A stretch of DNA of 64,000 nt from Aphelenchoides besseyi. Lineage: Eukaryota > Nematoda > Chromadorea > Rhabditida > Aphelenchoididae. The notes under the pieces are model-generated. The model was not told where the DNA came from. It did not search any database and saw nothing but the letters and a program-made list of their open reading frames with translations. The translations under genes were made by a program, and so were the position numbers. The DNA lies in assembly GCA_024699855.1 (NCBI GenBank), contig JAMPIQ010000002.1, forward strand, positions 15,624,001 through 15,688,000, written 5' to 3'. Position 1 is the first letter of the stretch; every line of letters starts with the position of its first letter. This document shows, piece by piece, positions 1-13,952 of the stretch.

Positions 1-512
1 ACGAGCGTGCAAACAAACTTTTGGGTGCGTGGAGTTTTAAACCTTCTCACTTGCCAATCAAAAAGAATTTCCCTCAAAGCGCAAAGTTTCCAGTTTTCTG
101 TAGTCAAAAACTTCAATTTTCGAGTGTTTTTTCATTTCGTTGAGAAATCAAAACGAGAGTTATGGGAATTCAACTTTTAGAAGGCGGCTAAAAGCTTGAC
201 TTCAACTAGAATCACAAACTGTTGAGATCAGTTAATCAACTGTATTTTCTGATAAACACTTGTTTACTGAGTATTTCATTTGGAGCGACCAAGACTTTTA
301 CTGCTCCCTTACTGAATACGGGGCTTCGGAGGTGGTTTATTGTCAATTAGCAAACATCGATGAGTACAAACGAGATTGTGGAGAAATTTTAATGCTTTTA
401 AAATGCGCTAGAAACTAATACTTAAGACAGTACATGAGATAAAAGCAGTTAATATGCGTTCTTAGTCGACTTTAAAGAGTTCCCGTATTACGAACTATAA
501 TGCACGTTATAA
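1..512. other. Intergenic sequence at the left edge
   Basis: AT-rich sequence downstream of the minus-strand adhesion gene. It probably holds that gene's 3' untranslated region. I see no other gene or repeat here. Confidence 0.5.
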
Positions 513-2762
513 TCATAAACCAAAGAGTTGTGTTCTAAGTACAAGAAAACAGAAAATAAGCATAAAAGAAACGGTCAATGTCGATGAACTGCCCGAGAGT
601 GGAAGCGAGTATTCTTGTTTGAGGTCCGCATTGATGTAAATCGGATCACCACTTCCGGCGGCATTTCGAGCAGAAAACTCGAACACGTAACTTTCGCCAT
701 TTCTCAGATCACGAATCACATAAACCCCATCTTTATCTGAAATAAGAAGTGAAGTTTATGGCTTGATGTTGGTCGCTTACTTTTGGGCAAAATCACTTCT
801 GATGAAGCGTGTTGATTGCTACGAATCCATTCACGAGCAGCATCGTCCGCCGGTTTGAAATTCGGTTGTTGAGCCAACAGTCCGTCTCGACGAATTGCGT
901 AACGTACGGAGTAGGCAATCACCGGTGGTTCTTCATTTTCATCGCCATAAATCTGCCATGTCGTCGTACCGTTTGTATTCCCCAAATAACCGATTTTTGG
1001 CTGTGCCGGTGGAGCTGAAACCCAAACGACATTGCAACTATCGTTTTTAGTCACTTGTTTACCTGCTTGCATTAACTTGATCTTCAGATCGCTACTCATC
1101 TTTCCGTTATGAGCTCTACAAGTGTACGTGTTGAAATCGTTTTCATTCAGATTTCGAATCTTCATTTCAGTAAACTGCTCGTCCACGTACGTGTTCACGG
1201 TTCGACGTTTGTCGTTGTGAAGCACTTTACCATCGAGCAAAAACTCCATAGTTTTGACCGACGGTACTGAGTTTTGAACTCGACACTTCAGCGTGACGTC
1301 TTGTTCCTGAATACCAAAAACCGCTTGTTCGTTAGCTCCGAAATCCGGCTTCTTCCAAACTTCGATTTGAATCGTTCGTGCCAATTGAACTTCAACGTTG
1401 TTGGCCAATTTCACAAAAGCGAGACATCGAATTCGAGCACCTTGGTAGTCGTCCGTCAGTTGTGGAATCGTGTATTCGTCGTTTGCTCTTACAAAGTTTA
1501 AGAGCGGTGAGTTTTCCAATGGGTTGTCTTCGCAGTCCATTGCTTCGACGATGACCGTTTGTTCCGATTTGACCGAACAATCGACCGTCAATCGATCGCC
1601 GACTTGACCGCCGTAAACCGTCTGGTTGCTATTCCAAACGATTCCTTCTGAAAGGACAGGAAAATTAACTCAGAACTCTTATGGTTTCTCGATCTCAGAA
1701 ACCACTTACTGTGAACACGAATCGCCGCTTCGACTTGCTGAACGAGAACGCCTTGATCGAACAACTTGCAATAGTATTGACCTTCGTCGTGAGGAAGGAT
1801 GTTCATGAAGACCAACGTCTTCTTTGCATGTCCGTGACGTGTTGAGCCCGAAATCGTGAATCGACTTAATGAACTTGTTATCGTAAAACTCAAACTAATT
1901 TTGTACCTTATGGACGATGTGTCAATCAATTCGCCCGTGGACGTGTACCATTGTATTTCTTGGCTGACTCCAGCGGGCTCATCGCTTTTGCAAGTCAATC
2001 GAAAACTTTTATTCTCTACGACCTCAAAAAACCCATCAACCGATCGATCACTTTCCAAGTGCACACCAGCGAAGATACCTAAATGTTAAGGTCTTGGGTT
2101 AGTTTGTTTTCAATGGCTTTTGCATTCAACAGCTAATTCTTAAATCTTTCCCGATTTAGTCCGCAGTCAATTTCCCAAACTACTCATTACCGAATTTACT
2201 TCCCGGCAACGTTCATGTGCATTCGATTTGACCTTTCAGTCCCTCGAAATCGGGCTAATTGAAGCGAAAGCCCCGTAAAAAATGAGCTAAACTGTAGGCA
2301 GACGTATGGCCCACGTCCTCATCATTCGTTTTGTTTTCGTGCTTAGAATACGACAAAACAATGAAAAGACATGAACGGTTCTCTCACGACAATGAAGAAT
2401 TGAATCCCAAATCGGGACCATCTGTTCGGCGTACGGAGAAATTTGCGAAGCGGAATTGCGCATTTGTGTTGGAACAATCGAACGTGGCATACGAGTAGGT
2501 AGATGCTACGGTTGTTGTTCGCATTCCAAATGGCCGTTAACAGTCCCAAGGAATTCTACTCGAGAGAACGGCATTTTTAGATTTCGGCTTTTGAATCGAC
2601 ACACAAACAAGAGTCAAATGAATGAAACGTCATGAGAACCAGCGTTTTTGACATTTGAAGGAAAACGAGAAAACATTTTTCAATGCGATCAATGCGTAAC
2701 ATACCTGAGACTTGAAGACAAATCAAAACGATGGTAATGATCATGATCTTTAAGGATATCAT
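513..2762 (-). CDS. GPI-type Ig/FN3 cell-adhesion protein (NCAM/FasII/RIG-3-like)
   Basis: Five exons: 2705-2762, 1907-2078, 1710-1864, 781-1647 and 513-736, summing to 1476 bp (491 aa). The start at 2762 opens a signal peptide (MISLKIMIITIVLICLQVS). Three Ig-like domains follow: the first (about 25-125) has the classic Cys...Trp...DEGQYYC pattern, the second (about 130-225) keeps the Cys pair but lacks the core Trp, and the third (about 228-320) ends NTYTCRAHNG. One fibronectin-III domain (about 330-460) ends with YVFEFSARNAAGSGDP. The last 20 or so residues are hydrophobic and end the protein after a small-residue stretch (SGSSS), the usual layout of a GPI-attachment signal. The family acts at the surface of neurons and epithelia; function here is inferred from architecture. 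Introns are 44, 62, 42 and 626 bp. Domain order is secure; orthology to RIG-3, NCAM or fasciclin II is not. Confidence 0.88.
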
Positions 2763-3904
2763 CGTTTTGACCGTAGAAACAAACTCCAAATAACCTGAAG
2801 TGAAGTTATGTTTATTGACAGAAATCACCAAAAAGGACAAAAAAATTCACGTAAAAGTAACCATTGGGTTAACGACAAACGAGTCAATTGAGGTGCTCGT
2901 TTTAAACACATAAACTTTTGTTGGCACATCAAATCCAAACGATTCGCGCAACAAATTGGCCCATTTCCCAGTGGTCGTTTCAAATTGACAAAGTGGACAA
3001 GAGAGTCGGGAAACAGGGACAATATGCGCAAGTCAAGGCTCCACCCCTGCGGCATTCGCAAAGACGTTCCCGAATGGACTATTGACGGCAATTCGCAAGT
3101 CCGCGAGTTGTTCATCGTCCCGACAAGCTCACGGTTGAGAATTTTGGCAGGCGCGACAAAATGCGCAACCGCAAAAATTGCGGTCTGGCAAAAGAGGACG
3201 AGTGCGTGCGAGGGGATTTGAATCAACTGATCCGCCGCCAAAAGCTTAAACGGGCATTTGAAACGACTTGTGTGGTAAGCAGCTTCGACAAATTTCAAAA
3301 ATAAGCTCCCGACACTTTCTCGCCATTTCAACAAAACGATTTCGTTGAGTTAACTAATGAGTGGAAACATCTTGGTCCGATAGTTGGGTATCGCCTAAAC
3401 TTTTCGAATTGCTCTAACACATCATTGGCGATTAACATTTGCGCGCAATTGACCGGCGATGAACTCGTCAAATATGTTTTGTGCAACTGAAGACCTTTGA
3501 CGAGCGTGTGCCGCAGTTTTGCTCTGCACTCGAGATGATGGGTAGTGGCCGAAAACTTCGAGAGCCGTCGAAGTAACAATACGCGTCAAAGGTAAATTGA
3601 TAGCCGCGTAATAGGCGTTGACGCACGGTCAGTGAGTCTCGATTATTCCCACGAGATCGGAAGTTGAGTGGCTACTTTTGCTTCAAAACGGACATTCAGT
3701 TACAATACAAACGTTGATGCTAAACCAGTGCAACAGCATTGGCCAGGAGAATGAAGTTTAGAATCTCAAATCAATTTGTGAAACAAAGTTTGTTGGCTCA
3801 AATGTTCAATGTTATTAACATCAAGATCAATCAAAAACGAGAGATGTAAAGACGAGATTGTCGGATCTGAGTCATTCGTGTAAACTCGGGACTCACGCGC
3901 CAAT
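2763..3904. other. Upstream region of the adhesion gene
   Basis: Contains long open frames on both strands (for example 2825-3334 minus and 2985-3221 plus) without splice structure or protein-like similarity that I recognise. The stretch 2950-3250 is richer in CG than its surroundings, as expected of a promoter or 5' UTR of the adhesion gene starting at 2762. Confidence 0.35.
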
Positions 3905-4291
3905 TTGCTCCGCCCGACGGTCGCTGAGCGTGGTATTCCGAAGAGCTTTTGTCTCACCATTAATCCTCAAATTTTTTACGCTTCAAACATAACGAAAAGG
4001 TGGACAGCCAAGTTATTGGAAGGTAAAGTCAAAACAAACATTGAGGGTCAGTTTTTCGTTGTTGCGGATGATGCGCTCAATGTAAAAGATGGCAAGTTAA
4101 TGCAGTGGCCAGCGGACGAGGAAAAGAAACGTTTTTTATGCGAACAAAACGACAAAATAGCCGACGGGAGACGATGCGGACAAATTAAAAGACACGCAAT
4201 TGAAGACGTGCCGTCGATTTGGAACTTTCAGTGGACAAAAGAAGTTCAACAGCAGTTAAGAACAATAACCATCAACGACGTAGTCTCGTAA
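3905..4291 (+). CDS. Hypothetical ORF, possible small gene or exon
   Basis: An open frame of about 128 codons with protein-like composition (for example the stretches EEKKRFLCEQNDKIADGRR and IEDVPSIWNFQWTKEVQQQ). I do not recognise a family. The first in-frame ATG is well inside the frame, so the beginning is either a spliced exon or non-coding; the frame closes at a TAA at 4289-4291. A second open frame of 71 codons at 4554-4769 (ATG at 4554, hydrophobic C-terminal end) follows on the same strand and may be chance. Low confidence that either is translated. Confidence 0.3.
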   Translation: MLRPTVAERGIPKSFCLTINPQIFYASNITKRWTAKLLEGKVKTNIEGQFFVVADDALNVKDGKLMQWPADEEKKRFLCEQNDKIADGRRCGQIKRHAIEDVPSIWNFQWTKEVQQQLRTITINDVVS

Positions 4292-4752
4292 ATTGATGGG
4301 AACTAAGTTGAGGTTCGAAGTTTTTAATTTGGATTGACCGGTTTAACCATAGACCTAGTGGTTGTTGAGCTTCAAAGTTTCAAAGAAAAAGGAACCACAA
4401 AGTAAGTCTTTCAGTTCAATAGCAAAAAGAAAACTTCTTATCATTGGAAGTCTCCCAAGATGCTGTTGGCAGTTTCGTGCATTCTAATGCCAAAACGAGC
4501 AACAGCTTGACGGTCGAAGAAAAACCGTTCGCGGGGCTAACGGCGCTCCAGAAATGGCCCTTTCGAAAAGAAAAAAGAACAACCAAATTCTTGCGCTATT
4601 GTCCTTATTCGAACAAACTCTGTCCGAGTTCGCGGTGAAAAATTTCTACGTCAATTCATCAATTAGTCCTCAGCTAATTGGTTTGCACTTTCGCCAAAAA
4701 AGATTTGTTGGTTGGTTGTTTTCGCTTGTAATCGTAGCCATTAAATTGCTTG

Positions 4753-4758
4753 TTTATT
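4753..4758 (-). promoter_or_regulatory. Polyadenylation signal of P5CS
   Basis: AATAAA on the minus strand about 95 nt downstream of the P5CS stop codon, the expected spacing for its 3' end. Confidence 0.55.
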
Positions 4759-4851
4759 CGAGAGTTTAATGTAAAGATATACGAGATTTTCGCAGAAAAA
4801 TTCAAACACATCGAAACAAATAAAGATGTCGACAGACAAAACAATCGGATT

Positions 4852-8075
<3,224 letters not shown>

Positions 8076-8389
8076 TTTCGAATTAAATCAGCTGCAAAAA
8101 TTTGAAAGTTAACAGCTTAATCGTAGTCCTATACACGTGTTAAAATGCTAAAGTTGTAAATCTGTGGCTAAACATTAAAACAGAAGTAACGTCAGAAGAT
8201 CGAAAGCTAAGTAATCGACTTCAGTAAGCAATTTTCCTTTGAATAAAGTCATAAATGACCACCCTTGATAGCTCGGCTTCCGTTCACTGTTCTGATAATG
8301 AAGATAACAAGAGGACGAGGAATTTTAGGTCACGTTTTGATAAGCTTAAGGTAAGAGCAGTAACACAAATTCAACTTGTAGTCGTTAAT

Positions 8390-8885
8390 CTACGGCAAGT
8401 AAAAGAAGAAGTGCTCCGATAAACGGCGGTAACTTTCTATGCACTGATAATCGACCGGAGGTAACGCGCGTTTTCCGTTACGAGATTGACGCGCAACGAA
8501 AACCCGCTGACCACCACCGATCGAATCACGGACGGACATCAAGAACGATTGCGGGCGTAGTTGTGAAGCAAAAACGGCTGAAATGAAAGGAAGTACGTGA
8601 TTATGACAAACTGAATTGATAACTTCAACATGTTCGCTTTTTCCAGCTCTTTGACGTCGTTCGAGCAACAATCAGGGTGCGCGGATATAGTCGAAGAAAC
8701 TCGGTGGCAATCGATCCAAGAGATTCCGGTGCTTATGAAACAACGAATTACGAACGGCGTCAAATGGTTCGACTGACCAATTTACATTTCAAGTGCCAAG
8801 CGAATTGAAGATCCTTGATGGTATTTTCAAACGAAGGTATAAAGAACTAACCGTGTAACAATTTTTGTTCTTTTAACAGACCCAT
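8390..8885 (-). CDS. Unknown small gene with one in-frame TGA
   Basis: Exon 1 is 8852-8885 (MGLLKEQKLLH, split codon) and exon 2 is 8390-8772, with a GT..AG intron of 79 bp whose phases match. Exon 2 reads open on one frame from VEPFDAVRNSLFHKHRNLL to the final SYRRLSEHFFFYLP except for a single TGA at 8672-8674. Both halves look like protein and lie in the same frame. I do not recognise a family. It is 314 bp upstream of P5CS on the same strand. Possible explanations are a nonsense mutation or young pseudogene, a sequence error, an unseen splice, or readthrough. An alternative splice from CCACCGA (donor GTTTCT) to the acceptor at 8579-8580 also keeps phase and removes the TGA. Confidence 0.45.
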
Positions 8886-11482
8886 AAATGTGCACGCACA
8901 TGTTAAGGAAACCCCCAACGTTTGATTAGACCCGAGTAACGGATCTCCCGCCTACGATTTACGAGCAACCTTATCAATAAGCATAAAGATCAGAAAAGAT
9001 CAACCTGCGAAGCTCGTGTCCACGACAACTTCGATTCGTGTAAATATTGCTTTTGATCTTTATTGATCACAAAGAACAGATCGAAAGTCATATTGGGAGA
9101 CTGAACTCTGAAACCTCGACCATTGTCAGAGTAAAAATGACATTCGAAAAAAGACCTACAAGTTTACTGATTGCTATTTATAGTAAACGTGCGTCTTTTT
9201 ATAGTCTTATACAAACGTCATGGTTTCTAGACTTTCGACCCATAACTATGAACACTTGTTGTTGAGTAAACTACTTAGTTTTAGAGCTCCGCCTTATTGC
9301 AAAGATTGGCTCTCAGTTCGCTACATTTGTCGATGTTTCTAGACTTTATTGGTTGTCTGCGAGTTATTAAAAGTCAATGTATGCGAAACACGTGAACATT
9401 CTGATGGAAAGTCGGACCATTGGGAGCGAACGCTGTAATCAATCATGAAGACGAACACATGCATTCGAAAGGCGAGAAAAACACCCGATCAATGTGTGGG
9501 GTTTGACTTGGTCAATGTTCTTCTTTTCGTGAATATGAACCCGGCAATTCAACAAACTAATTGGTTGTTTATGTGGGAGTTTTCACAGACGCAAAAGTTT
9601 CAATGAAACATTGAACGAAACGGAATTCCACACGTGGCTTGCACGATCCGAGCGTTTCTTGTGCATTTGGTACCAGCAAATGTGTGTATGATTGATCTTC
9701 AAAAAACGCGTAACTCAACAGTTTCGGTTCTTTGATGTACGAAACTTTGAGCAACTACCCGAAGGAAAACTCCCGTTCATTTTCATCAACCATCGATGTT
9801 CTACGCAATTGCTATCAAACAGAGCGCTGGAACGATTGTTAGCTTCTTTGCAAAAACATGTTTATTTCTTTTGTCCTTGGAGCGTATGATCATCTAACAG
9901 TGAACGTCGAAGAATAGTGCTTTCAATAACAAGACCATTTGATTCTGTAGAGAAATAAAATTACAACAAAAACTTAGCACATGCTGATGTCAGAGGTCAT
10001 TCACTTGATTTGCAGCAACTGGAGGTCCATCAAAATTATATGACAAACTAAAAGTTCTTCGTACGTTCATTGTTTCTGTAATGTTGACGTTACAAATAGT
10101 CAATTAAAACGATTACGAAAATTTCACAGTCGCACTTCTTTTTAGCTTCAATTTGTAGATTGTGATCGTTCATTCATTCAATTGGCTTTCAGATTCAAGG
10201 ATCGTTCTCGTGCTCAGAACATATCAACGTGTTTTTTAAAAAATTTCAAGAGCATATTTAATAACTCGCTCAAGTGCAATAAACGATTCAAATTATTTGA
10301 GAGAATTCGATTAGCTGATATTGACGTCAAGAGCGATCTTACTTCAGTAGTTGTAGAAGAAGGTAGTTGTTGGATCTCAAGTCACTTTTATGTTCATTGA
10401 TCACTTGACGACAACCTCTAAGCATTCAGTGGACACGCAATTCACGTCTTCGAAGCTTCAAATGTTGCGTCCAACCATCGTAGTAGCATCTGTTCCTTCT
10501 ACGTAGGCTTTCATTAATCATCTCCAGTTTGCCTTTGGAATTGTCGGCTACAGACGCAAATTCGCTAGTCAAAGTGCACGGTGTAATTTGCAGAACTCTA
10601 ATTTCTCTTCTCGATGTTTGTGAGAAAGAAACCTTTGTCGTTGCGTTGTCACTAGACGCTTACGTGAATATTCCCGGATTCTTGGTTCTGTACAACTTGT
10701 TTCATGTCTGGTCTTTTAGGACCCCAAAATAGTAGTTCGTGAGAAAGAAACTACATTATATCTCAAGTTAGTACATTGTCTCTGATCTTGAGAGAAAGTC
10801 TTTTATCACGTCTCCTGACACTTCGATTGAAGTTCAGTCATTTTGCGTATATGTTCATTCTGATGTGTCTTCCTTCACGTTGGGATTCAAATACTTGTGT
10901 TACTGGTTCTACCAATTCTCTATAACCTCGTTTGTTCAGGGTCCTTGAATTCGTTGACGTTTACAACTTCCAATACGACATCTATTCGTTATGTTATGTG
11001 GTGGCTTGAAGTTCAAAGGATGGGGATTGCAAATTCTAATCGTCTATTTGCTCATCATTCAATTTGACGTCTGTAGACCCATCGAATTCGGTTTGTCTTC
11101 TTGACGCTTTCGTTTAATCATTCAGACTTCTACGTCTGTCACTAGAGCTTGTGACTAAAATTCGAAGACCAATGAGGTCATTTGAATGGCTAAAAAAGAA
11201 CCAACTGATGACATTGAATCTACTGTACGAATGAAATTATTTTAGGGGATCAGGCACTTTACGATCATCAAGCACCACGAAGTCTGAGACAACTGGAACG
11301 ATTACTTAGTCAAATGGTCAAGTACAAGCACGATGGTTTCTATTTACGTCCTGGTTAGACGATTGATATTGTGAAAACAACGATCGTTGAGTTGGAATAA
11401 ACGCTGAGAATGTCATTTGAGTGTATAAGATTCTATCATCTTACGATCAGGTTGCTCTCATGCGCATCGAAAGTTCAAAATG
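8886..11482. other. Gene-poor interval
   Basis: AT-rich sequence with only short scattered open frames on both strands. I found no convincing splice-linked exons, RNA gene or named repeat. Confidence 0.5.
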
Positions 11483-11546
11483 CAAAAATTGTTTTGACAA
11501 CCGCGTCAGGAAAGCTACCACAAGTGATAACCACCAAGCAGTCGAA

Positions 11547-11632
11547 GGGAGAGCCTGGGGAAAACCCCTGGGGACGCTTTCAACCGTGAACCCGAACACG
11601 GTCCCACCCGGAGATGGGTTATGCTAACTCTC
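11547..11632 (+). other. GC-rich multi-hairpin block in repeat copy 1
   Basis: A closing GAGAG/CTCTC pair encloses three potential hairpins: GGGG-AAAA-CCCC, CCGTG...CACGG and CCCACC-cgga-GRTGGG. In this copy the third stem has one mismatch (GATGGG), in the other copy it is perfect. The block stands out from the AT-rich surroundings. It may be a structured RNA element; I could not fit it to a known ribozyme. Confidence 0.45.
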
Positions 11633-11861
11633 GATCCAACACTCATAGCCTTGTTGAATCTTCGGTAAGAGACCCGAACATCCGAAGAAGTCGAAGTCAG
11701 TACCTCCGCACAACCATTAGGCTATGAGCTGCTGGTGACTGCAGGACAGAAAGCCGCTCATGATCCGGAGATTTCGACATCCGCTTCTCAGTGGACTGCA
11801 ATTGATTCTAGACTTCAGTTGAGTGGTTGAGAGTACAACAACAAACTTCTAAGGATGTTCA

Positions 11862-12083
11862 TCACTTGTATTCAAATTCGGTTTCCACCACAAGTGGACC
11901 GATTGATGCACAATTAACCCTAATAATTGCAGTGGTATTCAGTAGTTGCTCCTGCAAATTATAGCGATTGAGATCAACTAATATCGTTGTTATAGTTAAG
12001 TTCCCAAGCCTCAGTTTTTGAGTATGTTTCCGATTGCAATTCTTCTCTCTGTCAACTTCAGCTCTCCAAACTTTTAGGATCAT
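11862..12083 (-). CDS. 73-codon ORF inside the 1-kb repeat, copy 1
   Basis: Starts MILKVWRAEVDREKNCNRKH and ends ETEFEYK. The inverted copy at 54755-54979 encodes the same 73 residues (one extra Ser there because the stop is one codon later). The two DNA copies differ inside the frame at only two positions, AGA/CGA and GAG/GAA, both synonymous. No family recognised; coding status is uncertain. Confidence 0.35.
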   Translation of the reverse strand: MILKVWRAEVDREKNCNRKHTQKLRLGNLTITTILVDLNRYNLQEQLLNTTAIIRVNCASIGPLVVETEFEYK

Positions 12084-12485
12084 AATATCCTAACCTTAAT
12101 AACAAGCGTGCCAAATTACAGCTTACCATCATCAACAGGAAGAACTCCACAAACTTTTGCAATTTTGGACGATTTTTGACAGATTGTTCGGCTTTGGAGA
12201 GCTCTCATTTCTCTCTCAGTTATCCGATGGCTACAAGTTTGGACTTGTTGAATAGCCAGACTTATGAGCTTCCCATCAATGTAATATAAGCACTAGTTGT
12301 TGTCAGAATCTCCAAACTACATCGATTGGCGTGATGGACGTGTCATACAAGGGAATGGGGGGTGTTGTGTGTTTTAGCTCTCTGGCTGATTGGATTCCAC
12401 TGATACTCACAGGGTTTAGAGTTCATGAGTGGTTGTTGTTGTTCAGTTAATCACACGTTGTTACAGTCACTGGTCCCCAAGCTGT

Positions 12486-12887
12486 AGTCAATGGAAGTTG
12501 TATCTCAGAAGTTGATGTCTGGTAGTTGGTCTTCTTCTGTTGCATTTTCAAGTCAACCCCAGCTATTAACTACATTTAAATTATGTAACTAAAGTGTGTT
12601 CAAATTGCTAGCCGCAACTAATCGAAGATGTGAAATTGAAGGTCGTAGGAAGAATTATTTTCGCAGTTTAGTTCTGACAAATAAAATTAAAGGCACGTCG
12701 TTGCTCTCACAAAGAGTCCCAGATAAGTTCATGTGACATTGTGTTTATTGACTTTGCATTAAGGATATCTATTTTCTTCTAAGACAATTTGTCCGCCAAA
12801 TGCTCAGCTTCTACAAAAGATCTACGGAGCTACGAACGCAGAGATTCAGGAAAAGTCGCTGAAATGCATTGAAATCTAAATCATTTC
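12486..12887. other. Intergenic sequence between repeat and F-box gene
   Basis: AT-rich, no gene seen; probably includes the 3' UTR of the F-box gene. Confidence 0.45.
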
Positions 12888-13952
12888 TTAGAGTCCTACT
12901 TGTCGCGAATCGACCACCAGGTACAAATGAGAATGAAAATGATTGCGATAAGCGAACATTCCGGCCATCCACTGGGCATTTTCGTGCTCATACAAAAGTG
13001 AATCCAAATGATCGGCGGCGAGTTTCTTCCAAACACCTACGGAGATTTCGTGCGGATGTTTGGCTCGAATCCAATTCTGAAAGCAATCAATTAAAGCGTT
13101 AGACGTGAAACAGTAGTACGCTAATCAGCTCAAAAACAAACGAGTTCTCGTCGTCTTGAATGGAGAACAAATCCGTGGAGTCGACGTCTTCCTCAACAAT
13201 ATGTCTGACCAACTTCTGATTTTGATCTCGAATCAGTTCGGAACTCATGTTGTTCTCGCAAAAAGAATTGTAGGTTTCCGTGAGATAAGTCCATGGAATC
13301 TTGTACAAATCGTAGATCATTAAGAGACGTGGAAACGAGCAGTTTGTGACCTAAAATAAAATACATGAGTCTTAAATTTAAGAGATTTATGTACCGAAAA
13401 CTTAACATTATTTCCGCAAAGCTCCAAAAACATTGACCACGTTCGGTCGGTTAGATCGTTCATATTTAAACCTTTCAAGGAAACAAACTCCATGCTTGGC
13501 AGGTTAGATTTCAAAAGTGTTGATAGCCAGCCAATGAATTGATCAGCCACCTCAACAACACTTGATCCCTTACTGTACAGTGTTAAACTTGTGATACGAT
13601 AGGCATTAAGGTTTTCCAACAGCGGTGTTTCATTCAAGTTTATTTGAGGCATACTGAAATCAAAAAATTATTACGAAATTTATTGTTAGATTGAAACTTA
13701 CTAGGTTATCTGTTTGGACGAAATGTTTTTGGAGATCCGATTCGAGTCCAAATTCTTGCGCAAACAGATTTTGATTTGACTTTCATTCAACAGGTTCACA
13801 ACGCAGTTAGTCGTGAATTGGGGTAAATGTGAGCGATACAAGCCAACGAACGAATACAACCAACGGCATGTCATCGACGCATTCTGTACGTCCGTTGGTA
13901 GACAATAGCCGAGAACTTGCAAAAGAACATCGTCGGGCAAACGGTTGAGCAT
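12888..13952 (-). CDS. F-box protein of unknown substrate class
   Basis: Four exons: 13702-13952, 13395-13653, 13120-13350 and 12888-13076, 930 bp, 309 aa; introns 48, 44 and 43 bp. The N-terminus is an F-box (MLNRLPDDVLLQVLGYCLP, then NASMTCRWLYSF), the Skp1-binding module of SCF ubiquitin ligases. The remainder has alternating hydrophobic residues (for example LTLYSKGSSVVEVADQFIGW, MEFVSLKGLNMNDL) that could be degenerate leucine-rich repeats, and a C-terminal exon with KHPHEISVGVWKKLAADHL. The third exon could also read straight to a stop at 13099-13101, giving 253 aa; the spliced form is preferred because donor, acceptor and phase fit and the fourth exon is protein-like over 62 codons. 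The recruited substrate cannot be predicted. Confidence 0.8.

Larger units (their letters stand above)
11483..12485 (+). repeat. 1-kb dispersed repeat, copy 1
   Basis: About 1 kb that recurs in inverted orientation at 54355-55353. Similarity starts near TTTTGACAACCGCGTCAGG and fades near TTACAGTCAC. The first 380 bp and the central 250 bp are nearly identical between copies; the last 250 bp differ more. No terminal inverted repeats or target-site duplication are visible. It carries a GC-rich hairpin block (11547-11632) and a conserved 73-codon minus-strand ORF (11862-12083). It is probably a non-autonomous mobile element of unknown class. Confidence 0.85.

Noticed and set aside
11547..11632. 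HDV-like or hammerhead ribozyme in the 1-kb repeat
   Set aside because: Hairpins are clear but the order and conserved core nucleotides of those ribozymes could not be fitted.
12869..13102. Plus-strand open frame at the end of the F-box gene
   Set aside because: It is the antisense shadow of the fourth F-box exon (12888-13076).
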